Shown: positions 34,079-44,931, counted from the stretch's first letter. The stretch is DNA of 64,000 nucleotides from Neobacillus sp. CF12 (GCF_030348765.1 NZ_JAUCEU010000007.1:2598501-2662500), one strand, 5' to 3'. Made by a program: numbers and translations. Notes: generated from the letters alone by a model not told the origin.

Positions 34079-35788
34079 ATGTGGAAAATACTTTATTGGT
34101 TTAAAAATTTAAAATTCAGAAGTAAAATTTTGTTTATATGCCTACTATCGAGTATCTTACCTGTCACCGCATTGGGGAGTTATTGCTATTATCAAATTCA
34201 ACATATATTAATCAATCGAGAAAGTGAAGTTTTAGAAGAGTCCCTAAACCAGGCAATCTCAAGTATTGATTACAAGGTTACTACTTATACCAATGTGATT
34301 AACCAAATTGTTTGGAATGAAGAGGTAAAGAGAGGAGTTACTACTGAGTATGACAATTCCTATGAAATGTATTTGTTTTACAGGGACATACTAGATCCCT
34401 TATCCTTAAATAATCACTTTTTATACAGTGAAATAAATACAATCACTATTTTTAGTGACAATCAAATGTACCCACATGGCGATATTCTTCGTCCGCTGAC
34501 AGACATTGAACAAAAAAGCTGGCTGGAGCAAATTTTAGAAACGTCCACTCCAAAATTTGTTGTTTCCGCAGCTGGTCAGACTTTTAAAGTAGTCAGCCAA
34601 ATATTTGATCGAAATCATAGTATCACAAATGTAGTTTATATAGATATTGATTACGAGCATGTCTTTGAAAACATGTCTCGTTTATTTGAGAACAATTATG
34701 GGCTTGTCATCCTTGATGAATATAATAAACCTGTTTATACCTTCCAAAATTTTCAGGAGAAATATCAATCATATGAACTGAAAACAAACGAATTACTAAA
34801 AAAATTAAACGATGGTTCACTACAGGAGGATTTTGTATTTAAGGAGTCCTCATTAACTTCCTACGATTGGACTGCATATCTATATCGTCCATTGGACACC
34901 ATTTATGCTTCAACTTATAAGATAACTGTTACCGTTTTTATCGTGATTTTGTTATGTGTATTGATTTTGTTTCTATCCATCTACTTTCTTTCAAGGGTTA
35001 CGGTTCGTCCTTTAGAAAAGTTAGAGAAAAATATGGAACTGATTGAAAAAGGCAATTTATCTGTAACCGTTACAAATTCTTCAAATGATGAAATCGGGAG
35101 CCTAATTCGTCGCTTTTCCAATATGGTTCATAAACTACAAGAAATGATAAATGAGGTTTATAAGAGTAAAATTGCAAAACAAGAGTATGAAATGAAAGCA
35201 TTACAAGCCCAAATCAATCCACACTTTTTTTATAATAGCCTTTCGCTTATTAACAGTAAGGCAATTATTGCGGAACAAGAAGATATAAGTAAGATGGCTC
35301 AACTTCTTTCTACATTTTATCGTACAACATTAAATAGAGGGAAAAATACTATTTCTGTGAGGGAAGAATTAGAAAACACAACATCTTATATTCAAATTCA
35401 ACGAATGATGCATTCAGATTCATTTGATGTTCGTTGTGAAGTTGACGAAGAGATTTTAGAATACACCATGCTGAACCTTCTTTTACAACCCTTGGTTGAA
35501 AATGCTATTAATCATGGGATAGATCATAAAGAAAGTCCTGGAAAAGCTGTTTTAACTATTACAGCAAAACAATCAGATAACAATCTACTCTTTAATGTCT
35601 CTGATAATGGGTGTGGAATGGAGCCTGAATTGTTAAAAACCATTCTAACTACTAAAACGAAAGGATATGGGGTCCAAAATGTTCATCATCGTGTACAACT
35701 TACTTATGGAGTTGAATATGGCTTAAGCTATACAAGTAAATTGATGGAAGGAACAACAGTGACCCTTACGATTCCAAAAGTTAACTGA
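34079..35788 (+). CDS. yesM: YesM-type sensor histidine kinase
   Basis: A 569-residue kinase: TM1 (about 18-38), an extracellular Cache-like sensor (about 40-270), TM2 (about 285-305), HAMP (about 306-360), a His_kinase domain with the phosphoacceptor His in QINPHFFYNSLSLINS (about 380) and HATPase_c (about 460-565; N-box LVENAINHGI, G-boxes DNGCGM and GYGVQNVHHR). It starts 21 bases after the regulator stop with a weak ribosome binding site. It probably senses sugar bound to or near the lipoprotein binding protein. Confidence 0.9.
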   Translation: MWKILYWFKNLKFRSKILFICLLSSILPVTALGSYCYYQIQHILINRESEVLEESLNQAISSIDYKVTTYTNVINQIVWNEEVKRGVTTEYDNSYEMYLFYRDILDPLSLNNHFLYSEINTITIFSDNQMYPHGDILRPLTDIEQKSWLEQILETSTPKFVVSAAGQTFKVVSQIFDRNHSITNVVYIDIDYEHVFENMSRLFENNYGLVILDEYNKPVYTFQNFQEKYQSYELKTNELLKKLNDGSLQEDFVFKESSLTSYDWTAYLYRPLDTIYASTYKITVTVFIVILLCVLILFLSIYFLSRVTVRPLEKLEKNMELIEKGNLSVTVTNSSNDEIGSLIRRFSNMVHKLQEMINEVYKSKIAKQEYEMKALQAQINPHFFYNSLSLINSKAIIAEQEDISKMAQLLSTFYRTTLNRGKNTISVREELENTTSYIQIQRMMHSDSFDVRCEVDEEILEYTMLNLLLQPLVENAINHGIDHKESPGKAVLTITAKQSDNNLLFNVSDNGCGMEPELLKTILTTKTKGYGVQNVHHRVQLTYGVEYGLSYTSKLMEGTTVTLTIPKVN

Positions 35789-35849
35789 GTAGATTCAAGC
35801 GAAAAATCATAAAAATCCCAAATGCAGATTTTCTTTAAATCATAGAACG

Positions 35850-35905
35850 AAAAGACCGTTTGATAGAAATCCTAATTCTGGGATTTTTACCAAACGGTCT
35901 TTTTT
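35850..35905. terminator. Bidirectional terminator after yesNM-like genes
   Basis: AAAAGACCGTTTG (35850-35862) pairs with CAAACGGTCTTTT (35891-35903); an inner AAATCC/GGGATTT pairing extends it. It also ends near the convergent glucosidase gene. Confidence 0.8.
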
Positions 35906-35994
35906 ATGCAATAAAGGGTGCAATGAGAAAAGCGATGAAACATTCTATCCTGGCTTCACCGCTTCATCTCTTTTGCTATTCTTTTAAATAGTAA

Positions 35995-37617
<1,623 letters not shown>

Positions 37618-37783
37618 TCATTCCACTCCTAACCTCTTTTTGACTGTTTTTGCTTTTGCTTTCCTAATAGAGTGATTTATACATGTTGGTAATAAACTAC
37701 TAAATCTATCAAAGAAAGCTTTCATTACTTCCACTTATATTAAGTTTAATTTTTTTATATTATATAATAAATATTAATTAAAC

Positions 37784-37808
37784 CGTTTTCATGTACTTTT
37801 TCCCGGAA
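37784..37808 (-). promoter_or_regulatory. Second copy of the 25-bp promoter motif
   Basis: 24 of 25 bases equal to 32420-32444. It lies about 165 bases before the glucosidase start; on the minus strand it is followed by TATAAT (37767-37762) some 16-20 bases later. The rest of the 396-base gap 37618-38013 holds this promoter region and the hairpin at 37861. Confidence 0.6.
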
Positions 37809-37860
37809 TCTACTCTTATCCCTATAATCATGAATAGCCATAAAGTTAATAAGTATATAG

Positions 37861-37908
37861 AAAAGGACATCCTGCAACGGCCAAGGATGTCCTTTTCATT
37901 TTTTCCAT
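37861..37908. terminator. Hairpin terminator downstream of the sigma/anti-sigma fusion gene
   Basis: AAAAGGACATCCT (37861-37873) pairs with AGGATGTCCTTTT (37884-37896), a 13-bp perfect stem. T-rich sequence follows on both strands, better on the plus strand. Confidence 0.7.
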
Positions 37909-38013
37909 ACTTATTTCCAATTAATATCCCACTCACCGCCAGATAATATACCCGGTTAAAACTCCTTTTTAACATTCCTCTTTAAACAACAGTATTTTCA
38001 AGATTGCTACAGC

Positions 38014-40086
38014 CTAATCCAACGAAATCTTCACAACATCATCCAAATATTTTATTGCATTATACCCATAAATCTCCAGACTTTTAGGAATAGCTTTTTC
38101 TTCAGCGTTGTTACTCTGTAACTCCATACTTTGAACGGTAATGAAATAACGAGGTTGCTCGATTTCTTCATAGGAGATAGGGTTTTTAATCATATCGTAT
38201 CTCACTCCGTCTTTATCAATCAGCACTCCCTCAGAATTCATGGTCATTATGCTAATTTCATTTTCACCCTCACCCATGATTTGGAATTGTAACGACTCAT
38301 ATGCACGATTCTCAATTTCATGATCGCTTATGACAACTTTTGTCGGCTGTCCAACTTCCATCTTGTCAATGGAGATTTTACTCCCTGCATATTCAAAGGT
38401 TCGAGGATATTCCTGAGAAGCATCCAGTTGGATGGTCTTTTTGTCGACAAACGTTAAATAAGCAGATTCGTATTGAACGCTTACCTCTTTTGGCTTTTCT
38501 CCAAGAAGAGGGTCAAATTGTGTTTGAAAAGAGGTCCAATTAACGTCTGGTTGTGTATCTGTAAAAGAACTGCCATACATATCGCCTTTCACTGTCTTAT
38601 CATTCACTTTCAAATTGTTAAAATTAAGAACATCTATCCGCTTCTCAGGCTGTTCATAATTAATACTATATTGCAAAACCGTCGCTGTTGGAGCGATGGT
38701 TAGTTTTTCAAATCGGACCGGGATTCCTTCTACTTCAGTTTTTTCATCCAATGCATACTCAACGGTAGGTTGTTTTGTTACAGGAATCTCGAAGTTCCAG
38801 TCTCCAGTTTTAGTTTCCATATTCTCGTAAGGATTAAAAACATTCGGGTCAGAGGAATCACGATTCAATTTCTGAAGCCTTGTGATCTTCAGTGTGATTG
38901 TCCCTGTATCCGTTGTAAGTGGCAGCAGACTAATCTTTCCATGATACACGTTCTTTTCTTTGGTATTTACATCCGATTCAAGGTCAGGTGGATAGTACCT
39001 TTGATATGCTTCCCGGCTCATGATTTCACGAGCATTCTCCACAAAAAAACCATTCTGATAGTCCATCACATATTGATTGTCTTCTTTTGTATCTTCTATT
39101 TCATAAAAAACAAGCGTCTGAACATCATCCGCAATTGCGCTCTTAATCTTAATCTTCACCCCATCGCTCTCCGCTTCCAGGTTCAGCCTTTCACCCAGGT
39201 CCTGTTGAAGAAAAGCACGCAATTCCTGATCATCTTCTGTCCATGAATAGTAGAGGTTTGTAAATATCCCTGTAAAAAAACCTATAGCCATAACGAATGC
39301 GAATAGACCAACAATACCAAATCCTTTTCTAATACGTTTCTTGTTCTTCTGGTGTCTATTGCTTTCCTTTTCTGTCAGCCGGTCTCTGACGTTCTCCATG
39401 AAACCAGATGGAACCTGCAAATCTTCCATTCTATCAGTAAGATTCAACATGGTTAACATAACATCCTGAAAGGCAGCCAAATCCTTCTGACAATCGTGAC
39501 AATGATAAATATGTTTCTCAAATTCAACCTTTTTCGAACGATCCAGTTTTCTTTCTAAGTAATCGATGTAGACTTCATGATACTCCTTACAGCCATTATA
39601 GGTTGATCCGTCTCCCACTTCTTTTCTAAATGACTGGATTCCGGAAAACAAAAGCCCTTTCACCTTTTCGACAGGTACTTGGAGGAGATGTGCTCCTTCC
39701 TCTTTAGAGATTCCCATTACATATGTAAGTAAGATCACTTCTTTCTCGAACTCTTTCAATTGATTAAGTGCTTTAAAAAATTCCTTTTGCTGTTCACTTT
39801 CCTCTGAAACTTGTAAACTTCTAACAGCGGAAAGCTCCCAACAAGTATGTATAAAAATGGATGTAACCCATGTTTCGAATGATGTTTCTCTTTTTAATCG
39901 AGACAATCCCTTTTGGACTTTACTAATAGATTGGTAAAAAAGTTCTTCCATTTGCTGCCGATTCCTAAGATAGGACCAACCAAGTGTATAGAACAATTGT
40001 TTATTCTCATCGAACCAAACAACGATCGATTCCACGCTGATTTCACTTATCGTAGTGATAGAACTGGGATCTCTTTTTGAGATCAT
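38014..40086 (-). CDS. ECF sigma-like / zinc-finger anti-sigma fusion with DUF4179-type exterior
   Basis: A 690-residue single-span protein. Residues about 25-155 look like a degenerate ECF sigma factor: region 2-like (LFYTLGWSYLRNRQQMEELFYQS) and region 4-like (FEKEVILLTYVMGISKEEGAHLLQ). Then comes a zf-HC2-like anti-sigma zinc-binding motif HIYHCHDCQ (His192, Cys196, Cys199), a membrane span (about 255-277) and an extracellular part of about 410 residues resembling DUF4179 and DUF5643 proteins. Normally sigma and anti-sigma are separate coupled genes; here one frame holds both with no internal stop. It is monocistronic. The fused sigma part may be permanently tethered or released by proteolysis; both are inference. 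Confidence 0.7.
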   Translation of the reverse strand: MISKRDPSSITTISEISVESIVVWFDENKQLFYTLGWSYLRNRQQMEELFYQSISKVQKGLSRLKRETSFETWVTSIFIHTCWELSAVRSLQVSEESEQQKEFFKALNQLKEFEKEVILLTYVMGISKEEGAHLLQVPVEKVKGLLFSGIQSFRKEVGDGSTYNGCKEYHEVYIDYLERKLDRSKKVEFEKHIYHCHDCQKDLAAFQDVMLTMLNLTDRMEDLQVPSGFMENVRDRLTEKESNRHQKNKKRIRKGFGIVGLFAFVMAIGFFTGIFTNLYYSWTEDDQELRAFLQQDLGERLNLEAESDGVKIKIKSAIADDVQTLVFYEIEDTKEDNQYVMDYQNGFFVENAREIMSREAYQRYYPPDLESDVNTKEKNVYHGKISLLPLTTDTGTITLKITRLQKLNRDSSDPNVFNPYENMETKTGDWNFEIPVTKQPTVEYALDEKTEVEGIPVRFEKLTIAPTATVLQYSINYEQPEKRIDVLNFNNLKVNDKTVKGDMYGSSFTDTQPDVNWTSFQTQFDPLLGEKPKEVSVQYESAYLTFVDKKTIQLDASQEYPRTFEYAGSKISIDKMEVGQPTKVVISDHEIENRAYESLQFQIMGEGENEISIMTMNSEGVLIDKDGVRYDMIKNPISYEEIEQPRYFITVQSMELQSNNAEEKAIPKSLEIYGYNAIKYLDDVVKISLD

Positions 40087-40249
40087 TATATGTGTCCTCC
40101 CTTTACATTCTCTTGAAACCTTTTAACGGCTCTTGATTAAGGTCCCTTTATGCATTATTCGACAATTTACTTATATTTCCTCTTTCTTCATGTTTCTAAT
40201 TTATTTTCCATCTAAGCCTGCATAAGAATCCATAAAATAACCATTATTA

Positions 40250-40294
40250 AATCCATAAAAAGAAGGAACATCTCTAATACAAGATGTCCCTTCT
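40250..40294 (-). terminator. Terminator of the MFS pseudogene unit
   Basis: AGAAGGAACATCT (40261-40273) pairs with AGATGTCCCTTCT (40282-40294) with one mismatch, followed on the minus strand by TTTTTAT. Confidence 0.65.
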
Positions 40295-40308
40295 AATTTA
40301 TTAATAAA

Positions 40309-41510
40309 CTAAAGCATTGATACTAGCCTTTCTTTCTTCCCGTACAGTAAAAAGTAAAGACCAGAAGATACCAACACTACAACTCCTAGAATCATATAAA
40401 GAGTACTATAGCTCGTAAATGGAAGGAAGAATCTAAGCAAATAAGGACCGAATCTAAGCAAATAAGGACCGAATCCAAGGCCTGCATCGAGAAATATAAA
40501 GAAAGTCGACTTTGCCAGCCCCATCCGATGAGGGGGAGTCAGCTTAACAGCGATTGCCTGAGTGCATGACTGCATATTCCCAAATCCGAGTCCAATAAGT
40601 ATACCTGCTACTAACAAAGTGATGCTGCTATGGGCTGAACCTAAAAGCAGCATTCCAGCTGTAAAGAGGATAAAGGATGGATACATCACATAGTTTGCCC
40701 CTTTCACGTCCATAATACGGCCTGTGAATGGTCGTGAAAGCAATACTGCTATTGAATACACAAGAAAGAAGAAACTTGCTGCACCAACCAGGTCAATTTC
40801 AATTGCATAGAAATTAATAAATGATAGAACACTAGAGTAGCAGAAACCAATAATTAAAGTAATCAATGCAATGGGAACTGCCTTCGGCTCAATAAAATGA
40901 GAAAGTTTGACTCCTTTTATTTCAGACTTCTTTGTTGAATCTTCCAATGCTGGCACATTCACAAAGAATGCCGTGATCAAACTGAAAATTCCTAAAGCCA
41001 GGCAAAGACTAAAAATTAATTGAGTGCTCGTATGTTGGCTCATATATAGTCCAATGAAAGGTCCGATGGCTGTAGATAATGTCGAACTCATACTGTAATA
41101 ACCGATCCCTTCCCCCTTTCGTCTTTTTGGGATAATATGAGCTACAATCGTTCCAGTTGCTGTGCTTGCGATACCCAGAGTAATTCCATGTAATAAACGG
41201 GTAATAAGCAGGAAGGTGATACCTAAATGGATAAAATATAAAGAAGTTGTAAAAATAAAAAGAATTAATCCAATGAACAACGTTCTTTTAGGCCAATTGA
41301 ATCCATAATGCGGCCAATAAACAGACGCCCAAATAAAGTCCCAACAATAAAAATTCCTGTAACAAGCCCGGCCTGGCTTGTAGAAGCACGGTATTCATCA
41401 ACCGCATAAACACCTATAATCACAATTAATAAATAAAAGACTAACGTTAACAAAAAATTGACGCTGGATACAATGATAAAATCCTTAGTCCATAATTTAG
41501 GTTTATTCAC
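40309..41510 (-). pseudogene. MFS transporter, frameshifted
   Basis: Two adjoining frames together encode one twelve-span major facilitator (about 400 residues). The first 76 residues (41510 to about 41283) end in FIGRIMDSIGLKE and then run into a stop; the rest continues from the other frame as RTLFIGLILF. One missing A in the AAAA run at 41289-41286 (minus strand) accounts for the shift. The C-terminal part also carries a perfect 21-bp tandem duplication (40429-40449 and 40450-40470) that repeats seven residues (FGPYLLR). The gene overlaps the MarR regulator by 8 bases, so an efflux role under MarR control is likely for the intact form. Confidence 0.8.
40429..40470. repeat. 21-bp tandem duplication inside the MFS pseudogene
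   Basis: Positions 40429-40449 and 40450-40470 are identical. The repeat keeps the frame and inserts seven residues near the last membrane spans. Confidence 0.9.
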
Positions 41511-41934
41511 TTTTGCTTCCCCCGCCTCTCATAATATTGTCCTGGATTTTAGGAAGCGTTTGAAACGTAATCATTTGCTCTTCATTAGCGATACCTGCCA
41601 TAACACTATTTTCTAAATCCGTTATTTTTTTTCTACATGCTTGGTAAATCTCTTCTCCTAATTCTGTTAACTGAATGACCTTCTCTCGTCTATCCATACC
41701 AGGAATTTGTTTCACCATTTGTAGATCTTCCAAACGATGAACCCTCCTCGTAATCGTTGGTTTTTCTACATTGTAATTATTTGCAATATCTATAAGTGTC
41801 GAAGGCCCATTGGTTTTTATATAAAAAATAACTTGCCATAGAGAATACGAAAGTTCATAAGTACTCATTAGTTCATTCATTCTGGTTATAAGTGGTCTAT
41901 ACAGACTTAAATAACGCTGAAAAAAACCTTGCAA
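41503..41934 (-). CDS. MarR-family transcriptional regulator
   Basis: A 143-residue winged helix regulator with the MarR core (PSTLIDIANNYNVEKPTITRRVHRLEDLQMV, about 55-85; wing MDRREKVIQLTELG). It overlaps the MFS gene start by 8 bases, forming a typical regulator-exporter operon. Two tandem 15-bp dyads lie about 30 bases upstream (41965-41995), so it probably represses its own operon. Confidence 0.87.
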   Translation of the reverse strand: MQGFFQRYLSLYRPLITRMNELMSTYELSYSLWQVIFYIKTNGPSTLIDIANNYNVEKPTITRRVHRLEDLQMVKQIPGMDRREKVIQLTELGEEIYQACRKKITDLENSVMAGIANEEQMITFQTLPKIQDNIMRGGGSKSE

Positions 41935-41964
41935 TTTCTTTCTCCCCTCTCCTATAAAAAAATA

Positions 41965-41995
41965 GTTACCATGGATAACTGTTACCGAAGATAAC
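41965..41995. promoter_or_regulatory. Tandem MarR operator
   Basis: GTTACCATGGATAAC (41965-41979) and GTTACCGAAGATAAC (41981-41995) are related 15-bp dyads of form GTTAYC-NNN-RGTAAC separated by one base, just upstream of the marR gene. Confidence 0.65.
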
Positions 41996-42104
41996 CATAA
42001 ATTTTTTTAAAATAGATGTCAAGGGATTTACAACGCATGATCAATAAAAATGGGCCCGACAAATATTTTGAATATTCAATCTAAAGCTATATTACTAAAA
42101 TATA

Positions 42105-42209
42105 TTGACTCACCATTTCACTCGTGATAAATTATTTTTTAATAATAAAAATCGATGACGAGATAACAGTAACAGGAATACTCGTCCCTATTAAGGGGCG
42201 AGTTTTTTA
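42105..42209 (+). promoter_or_regulatory. Promoter and attenuator-like leader of the yitT-like gene
   Basis: TTGACT (42105-42110), 17-bp spacer, extended -10 TGATAAATT (42126-42134). Downstream, GACGAG (42156-42161) can pair with CTCGTC (42180-42185), while CTCGTCCC can instead pair with GGGGCGAG just before a TTTTTT run (to 42209). The two pairings exclude each other, and the terminator form ends only 17 bases before the start codon. Confidence 0.5.
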
Positions 42210-42225
42210 ATGCAAGGGGGGTTTA

Positions 42226-43038
42226 ATGGTTTTGAAAAATATATTTGTTATCACAGGTTCATTGGTTGTGGCTTTTGCCTTTAATTGCTTCCTTGTTCCA
42301 TATGGTATCTTGAGTAGCGGCATAAGCGGTATTGCCATTTTAATTGGGTTAATCACTCCATTTGATATTGGCCTAATGAATCTGCTGCTTAATATACCCT
42401 TATTGATTTTAGGCTTCTATAAACTTGGTAAAATAATTGCAATCAATACACTAATTTGTGTTGCATCGCTCTCCGTATTCTTATCTCTGGTGCCCGCAGT
42501 TCCTGTGACAAATAATATATTGCTCTCAACCATTTTTGGAGGAATCATTGGAGGGATTGGAGTCGGCATCATTTTAAAGTCCTCCGGAACTTCTGGAGGT
42601 TTAGATATCATTGCGATTATCCTTTCCCGTACAAGCAACGTTCCTGTTGGCCTTCTTCTTACAGGTATGAACGGCTTCATCGTTCTTATTTCTGGAGCTG
42701 CTTTTAATTGGGATATCGCATTATACACGCTTTTGTCTATCTATTTAACTGGTAAAATGATTGATACCATACACACGGATCATATTAAATTGACCATGCA
42801 GATTGTAACTTCAAAAGGTGAGTTAATCCGAAAAGAATTACTGGAATCAATCTATCGTGGGATTACAATTACGGAAGGTTACGGCGGCTACTCGCAAGAG
42901 AAAAAACAAATTATTATGATGGTCGTTACACGATACGAAACGACACAAATAAAAAAAATTGTCCGTAGCCATGATGAAAATGCATTTATTAATATATTTG
43001 AGACCGTTGAAGTTGACGGGGTATTTGCTAAGAATTAG
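42226..43038 (+). CDS. YitT-family membrane protein with DUF2179 domain
   Basis: A 270-residue protein with five or six membrane spans (about 1-165; YitT_membrane, SGGLDIIAIILSR) and a C-terminal cytoplasmic DUF2179 domain (about 200-265; YRGITITEGYGGYSQEKKQIIMMVVTRYE). Function of the family is not known; it is widespread in several copies in Bacillaceae. AAGGGGGG precedes the ATG. The leader with a terminator suggests regulation by attenuation. Confidence 0.83.
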   Translation: MVLKNIFVITGSLVVAFAFNCFLVPYGILSSGISGIAILIGLITPFDIGLMNLLLNIPLLILGFYKLGKIIAINTLICVASLSVFLSLVPAVPVTNNILLSTIFGGIIGGIGVGIILKSSGTSGGLDIIAIILSRTSNVPVGLLLTGMNGFIVLISGAAFNWDIALYTLLSIYLTGKMIDTIHTDHIKLTMQIVTSKGELIRKELLESIYRGITITEGYGGYSQEKKQIIMMVVTRYETTQIKKIVRSHDENAFINIFETVEVDGVFAKN

Positions 43039-43099
43039 GAATAGCACGGGAAGGTTATTCAGACAACCTAGAATCGTACTATCCCATTGCAGACAAAAA

Positions 43100-43136
43100 G
43101 AGCGCTTCTCAATGTGAAGAAGCGCTCCTTTTTTGT
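43100..43136. terminator. Terminator between yitT-like gene and permease
   Basis: GAGCGCTTCT (43100-43109) pairs with AGAAGCGCTC (43118-43127), followed by CTTTTTTG on the plus strand. Confidence 0.8.
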
Positions 43137-43142
43137 TTGCTT

Positions 43143-44507
43143 TTATGCTGGTATCTTGAAATTTTTATCCTTATTTCTTCTATTAGTATACAGAGCAAAT
43201 AATAGAATAAACCATAACGGTGTCAACAATAAAGCAGGACGTGTTTCTGCAGCAATCATCATAATGATAAGAATCATAGCAAACAACGTTAGGACAGCAT
43301 AATTAATAAATGGTGTGAATGGTGCTTTAAATGTTGAATTTGCATGTAATTGCGGCTGTGTTTTCTTGTACCTTAAATGGCAAATGAGAATGACACCCCA
43401 AACCCAAATAAAACAAATCGCACTAATGGTGGTCACGATTCCAAATGCTTGTTCCGGAATCAGTTTGCTCAAAAGAGCGCCTGCTGATACGACAACAGTA
43501 GATACCCATAACGCGTTACTAGGCACGTAATTTTTATTCAATTTTGCAAAATTGGATGGCGCCTGATCATTTTTGCCTAAATTGAAAAGGATCCTGCTCG
43601 TTGAAAATAAACCACTGTTGCAAGCAGATGCGGCTGAAGTTAAAACGACAAAATTAATAATTCCGGCGGCAATTGGTATCCCTACTAAACTAAACGTTTT
43701 AACAAAAGGACTTTCTGCTGCATTTAGTTCCGTCCACGGGTTAACACATAATAATACAACCAGTGCACCAACATAGAAAAACAGAATCCTTACAGGAATT
43801 TTATTAATAGCAGATGGGATATTTTTTTGGGGATTGGAGGTTTCCGCTGCCGATACACCCACCAATTCTACACCGACATAGGCAAATACAACCATTTGGA
43901 AAGAAAGTAAGAAACCTGAAACTCCGTTTGGAAAAAGTCCCCCATGTTCCCAGAGATTTTGAACAGAAACAGTTCCTGCATCAGTCTTAAATCCCATCAC
44001 CAGCAAAATAACACCAATACCAATCAATACGAGTATCGTGATTACTTTTATTAAAGCAAACCAAAACTCCAATTCTCCAAAAAGCTTTACCGTTAATAGA
44101 TTAAGTCCTAATAAGATGATTAAACTGATGATAGCAGGTATCCATTGCGGGATATCAAACCAATATTGAACATATACACCAACTGCAATCACATCAGCCA
44201 TAGCAACCATAATCCAACAAAACCAATAGGTCCAGCCAGTTACAAACGCTGCCCGCGGTCCCAAATAGTCTTCGGCAATGTCGGTAAATGATTGATAACC
44301 TGCTTTAGATAACAAAAGTTCACCTAGCGCCCTCATAACAAAAAAAACAGCAATACCTACGATTAAATATGCAAAGATGATAGATGGACCTGCCAGTTTA
44401 ATTGCTTTTCCGGATCCCAAGAATAATCCAGTGCCAATGGTACCGCCAATGGCGATTAGTTGAACATGCCGATTTTTTAAATCCCTCTTTAATTCTTGCT
44501 GTGCCAA
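43143..44507 (-). CDS. aapA: D-serine/D-alanine/glycine permease
   Basis: A 454-residue APC-superfamily (AAT family) permease with twelve spans, very similar to E. coli CycA and B. subtilis AapA: HVQLIAIGGTIGTGLFLGSGKAI at the start, and TSAASACNSGLFSTSRILF about residue 290. It imports glycine, D-alanine and D-serine with protons. A glycine riboswitch and a terminator lie in its 5' leader, which strongly supports glycine as substrate. AGGGAGGAA precedes the ATG. Confidence 0.88.
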   Translation of the reverse strand: MAQQELKRDLKNRHVQLIAIGGTIGTGLFLGSGKAIKLAGPSIIFAYLIVGIAVFFVMRALGELLLSKAGYQSFTDIAEDYLGPRAAFVTGWTYWFCWIMVAMADVIAVGVYVQYWFDIPQWIPAIISLIILLGLNLLTVKLFGELEFWFALIKVITILVLIGIGVILLVMGFKTDAGTVSVQNLWEHGGLFPNGVSGFLLSFQMVVFAYVGVELVGVSAAETSNPQKNIPSAINKIPVRILFFYVGALVVLLCVNPWTELNAAESPFVKTFSLVGIPIAAGIINFVVLTSAASACNSGLFSTSRILFNLGKNDQAPSNFAKLNKNYVPSNALWVSTVVVSAGALLSKLIPEQAFGIVTTISAICFIWVWGVILICHLRYKKTQPQLHANSTFKAPFTPFINYAVLTLFAMILIIMMIAAETRPALLLTPLWFILLFALYTNRRNKDKNFKIPA

Positions 44508-44568
44508 ACCAAATTCCTCCCTAAACCATTCTTTAATGTGAAACGTTGAGCATTAAAATTACCCATAA

Positions 44569-44599
44569 GAAAAAGAGATTGGATGTTCTCCAATCTCTT
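44569..44599 (-). terminator. Terminator in the riboswitch expression platform
   Basis: AAGAGATTGG (44599-44590 on the minus strand) pairs with CCAATCTCTT (44582-44573), followed by TTTTC. It lies between the glycine aptamer and the permease gene. Confidence 0.75.
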
Positions 44600-44667
44600 A
44601 GGTCATAAGAATAGCAAATAATCGTTGTCATGCTAAGGAATATCAGCATAACAAATAATATTCAATA

Positions 44668-44750
44668 CTCTTCTGTCCTTTTGCCTGAGATTGTGAACCC
44701 TTCGGCGCCGCGGATAATTCAGCGGTCTCTCCAGAAGCTGCTCCTGCTAT
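44668..44750 (-). ncRNA. Glycine riboswitch, single aptamer
   Basis: On the minus strand the gcvT-type core is clear: P1 CTTCTG/CAGAAG (44737-44732 with 44675-44670), GGAGAGACC, then GGCGCCGAAGGG, and AATCTCAGGCAAAAGGAC. I see one aptamer plus a short upstream GGAGCAG element that could form the ghost helix of singlet riboswitches. It controls the permease at 43143. The remainder of the 546-base gap (44508-45053) holds the terminator, the palindrome at 44910 and the next gene's leader. Confidence 0.92.
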
Positions 44751-44892
44751 AGTGTGATCCATAGCATTCATAGCTGCTAATTATTAATTTTTAAATATTT
44801 ATTAATATTAATAGTAGTTAGATTTTTTGTCAACACATTTTACTATTGTTTATATTTGATAGAAATCAAAACATATTGCAATAGCGAAAAAA

Positions 44893-44931
44893 AACTGTGG
44901 GCATGTGCAAGGTACCTTGTTAACCACATTT
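44893..44931. repeat. Palindromic element upstream of the FAD oxidoreductase
   Basis: CAAGGTACCTTG (44910-44921) is a perfect 12-bp palindrome inside a longer TGTGG...CCACA frame (44895-44931). It resembles the GTGCCAGGCACC-type dispersed elements of Bacillus, one of which lies at 47219. Confidence 0.4.

Noticed and set aside
37778..37975. 65-residue minus-strand ORF
   Set aside because: It reads straight through the 13-bp hairpin terminator and into the glucosidase promoter motif; composition looks non-coding.
38340..39246. Plus-strand ORFs of 67, 76 and 158 residues
   Set aside because: All are shadows of the 690-residue sigma/anti-sigma fusion gene on the minus strand.
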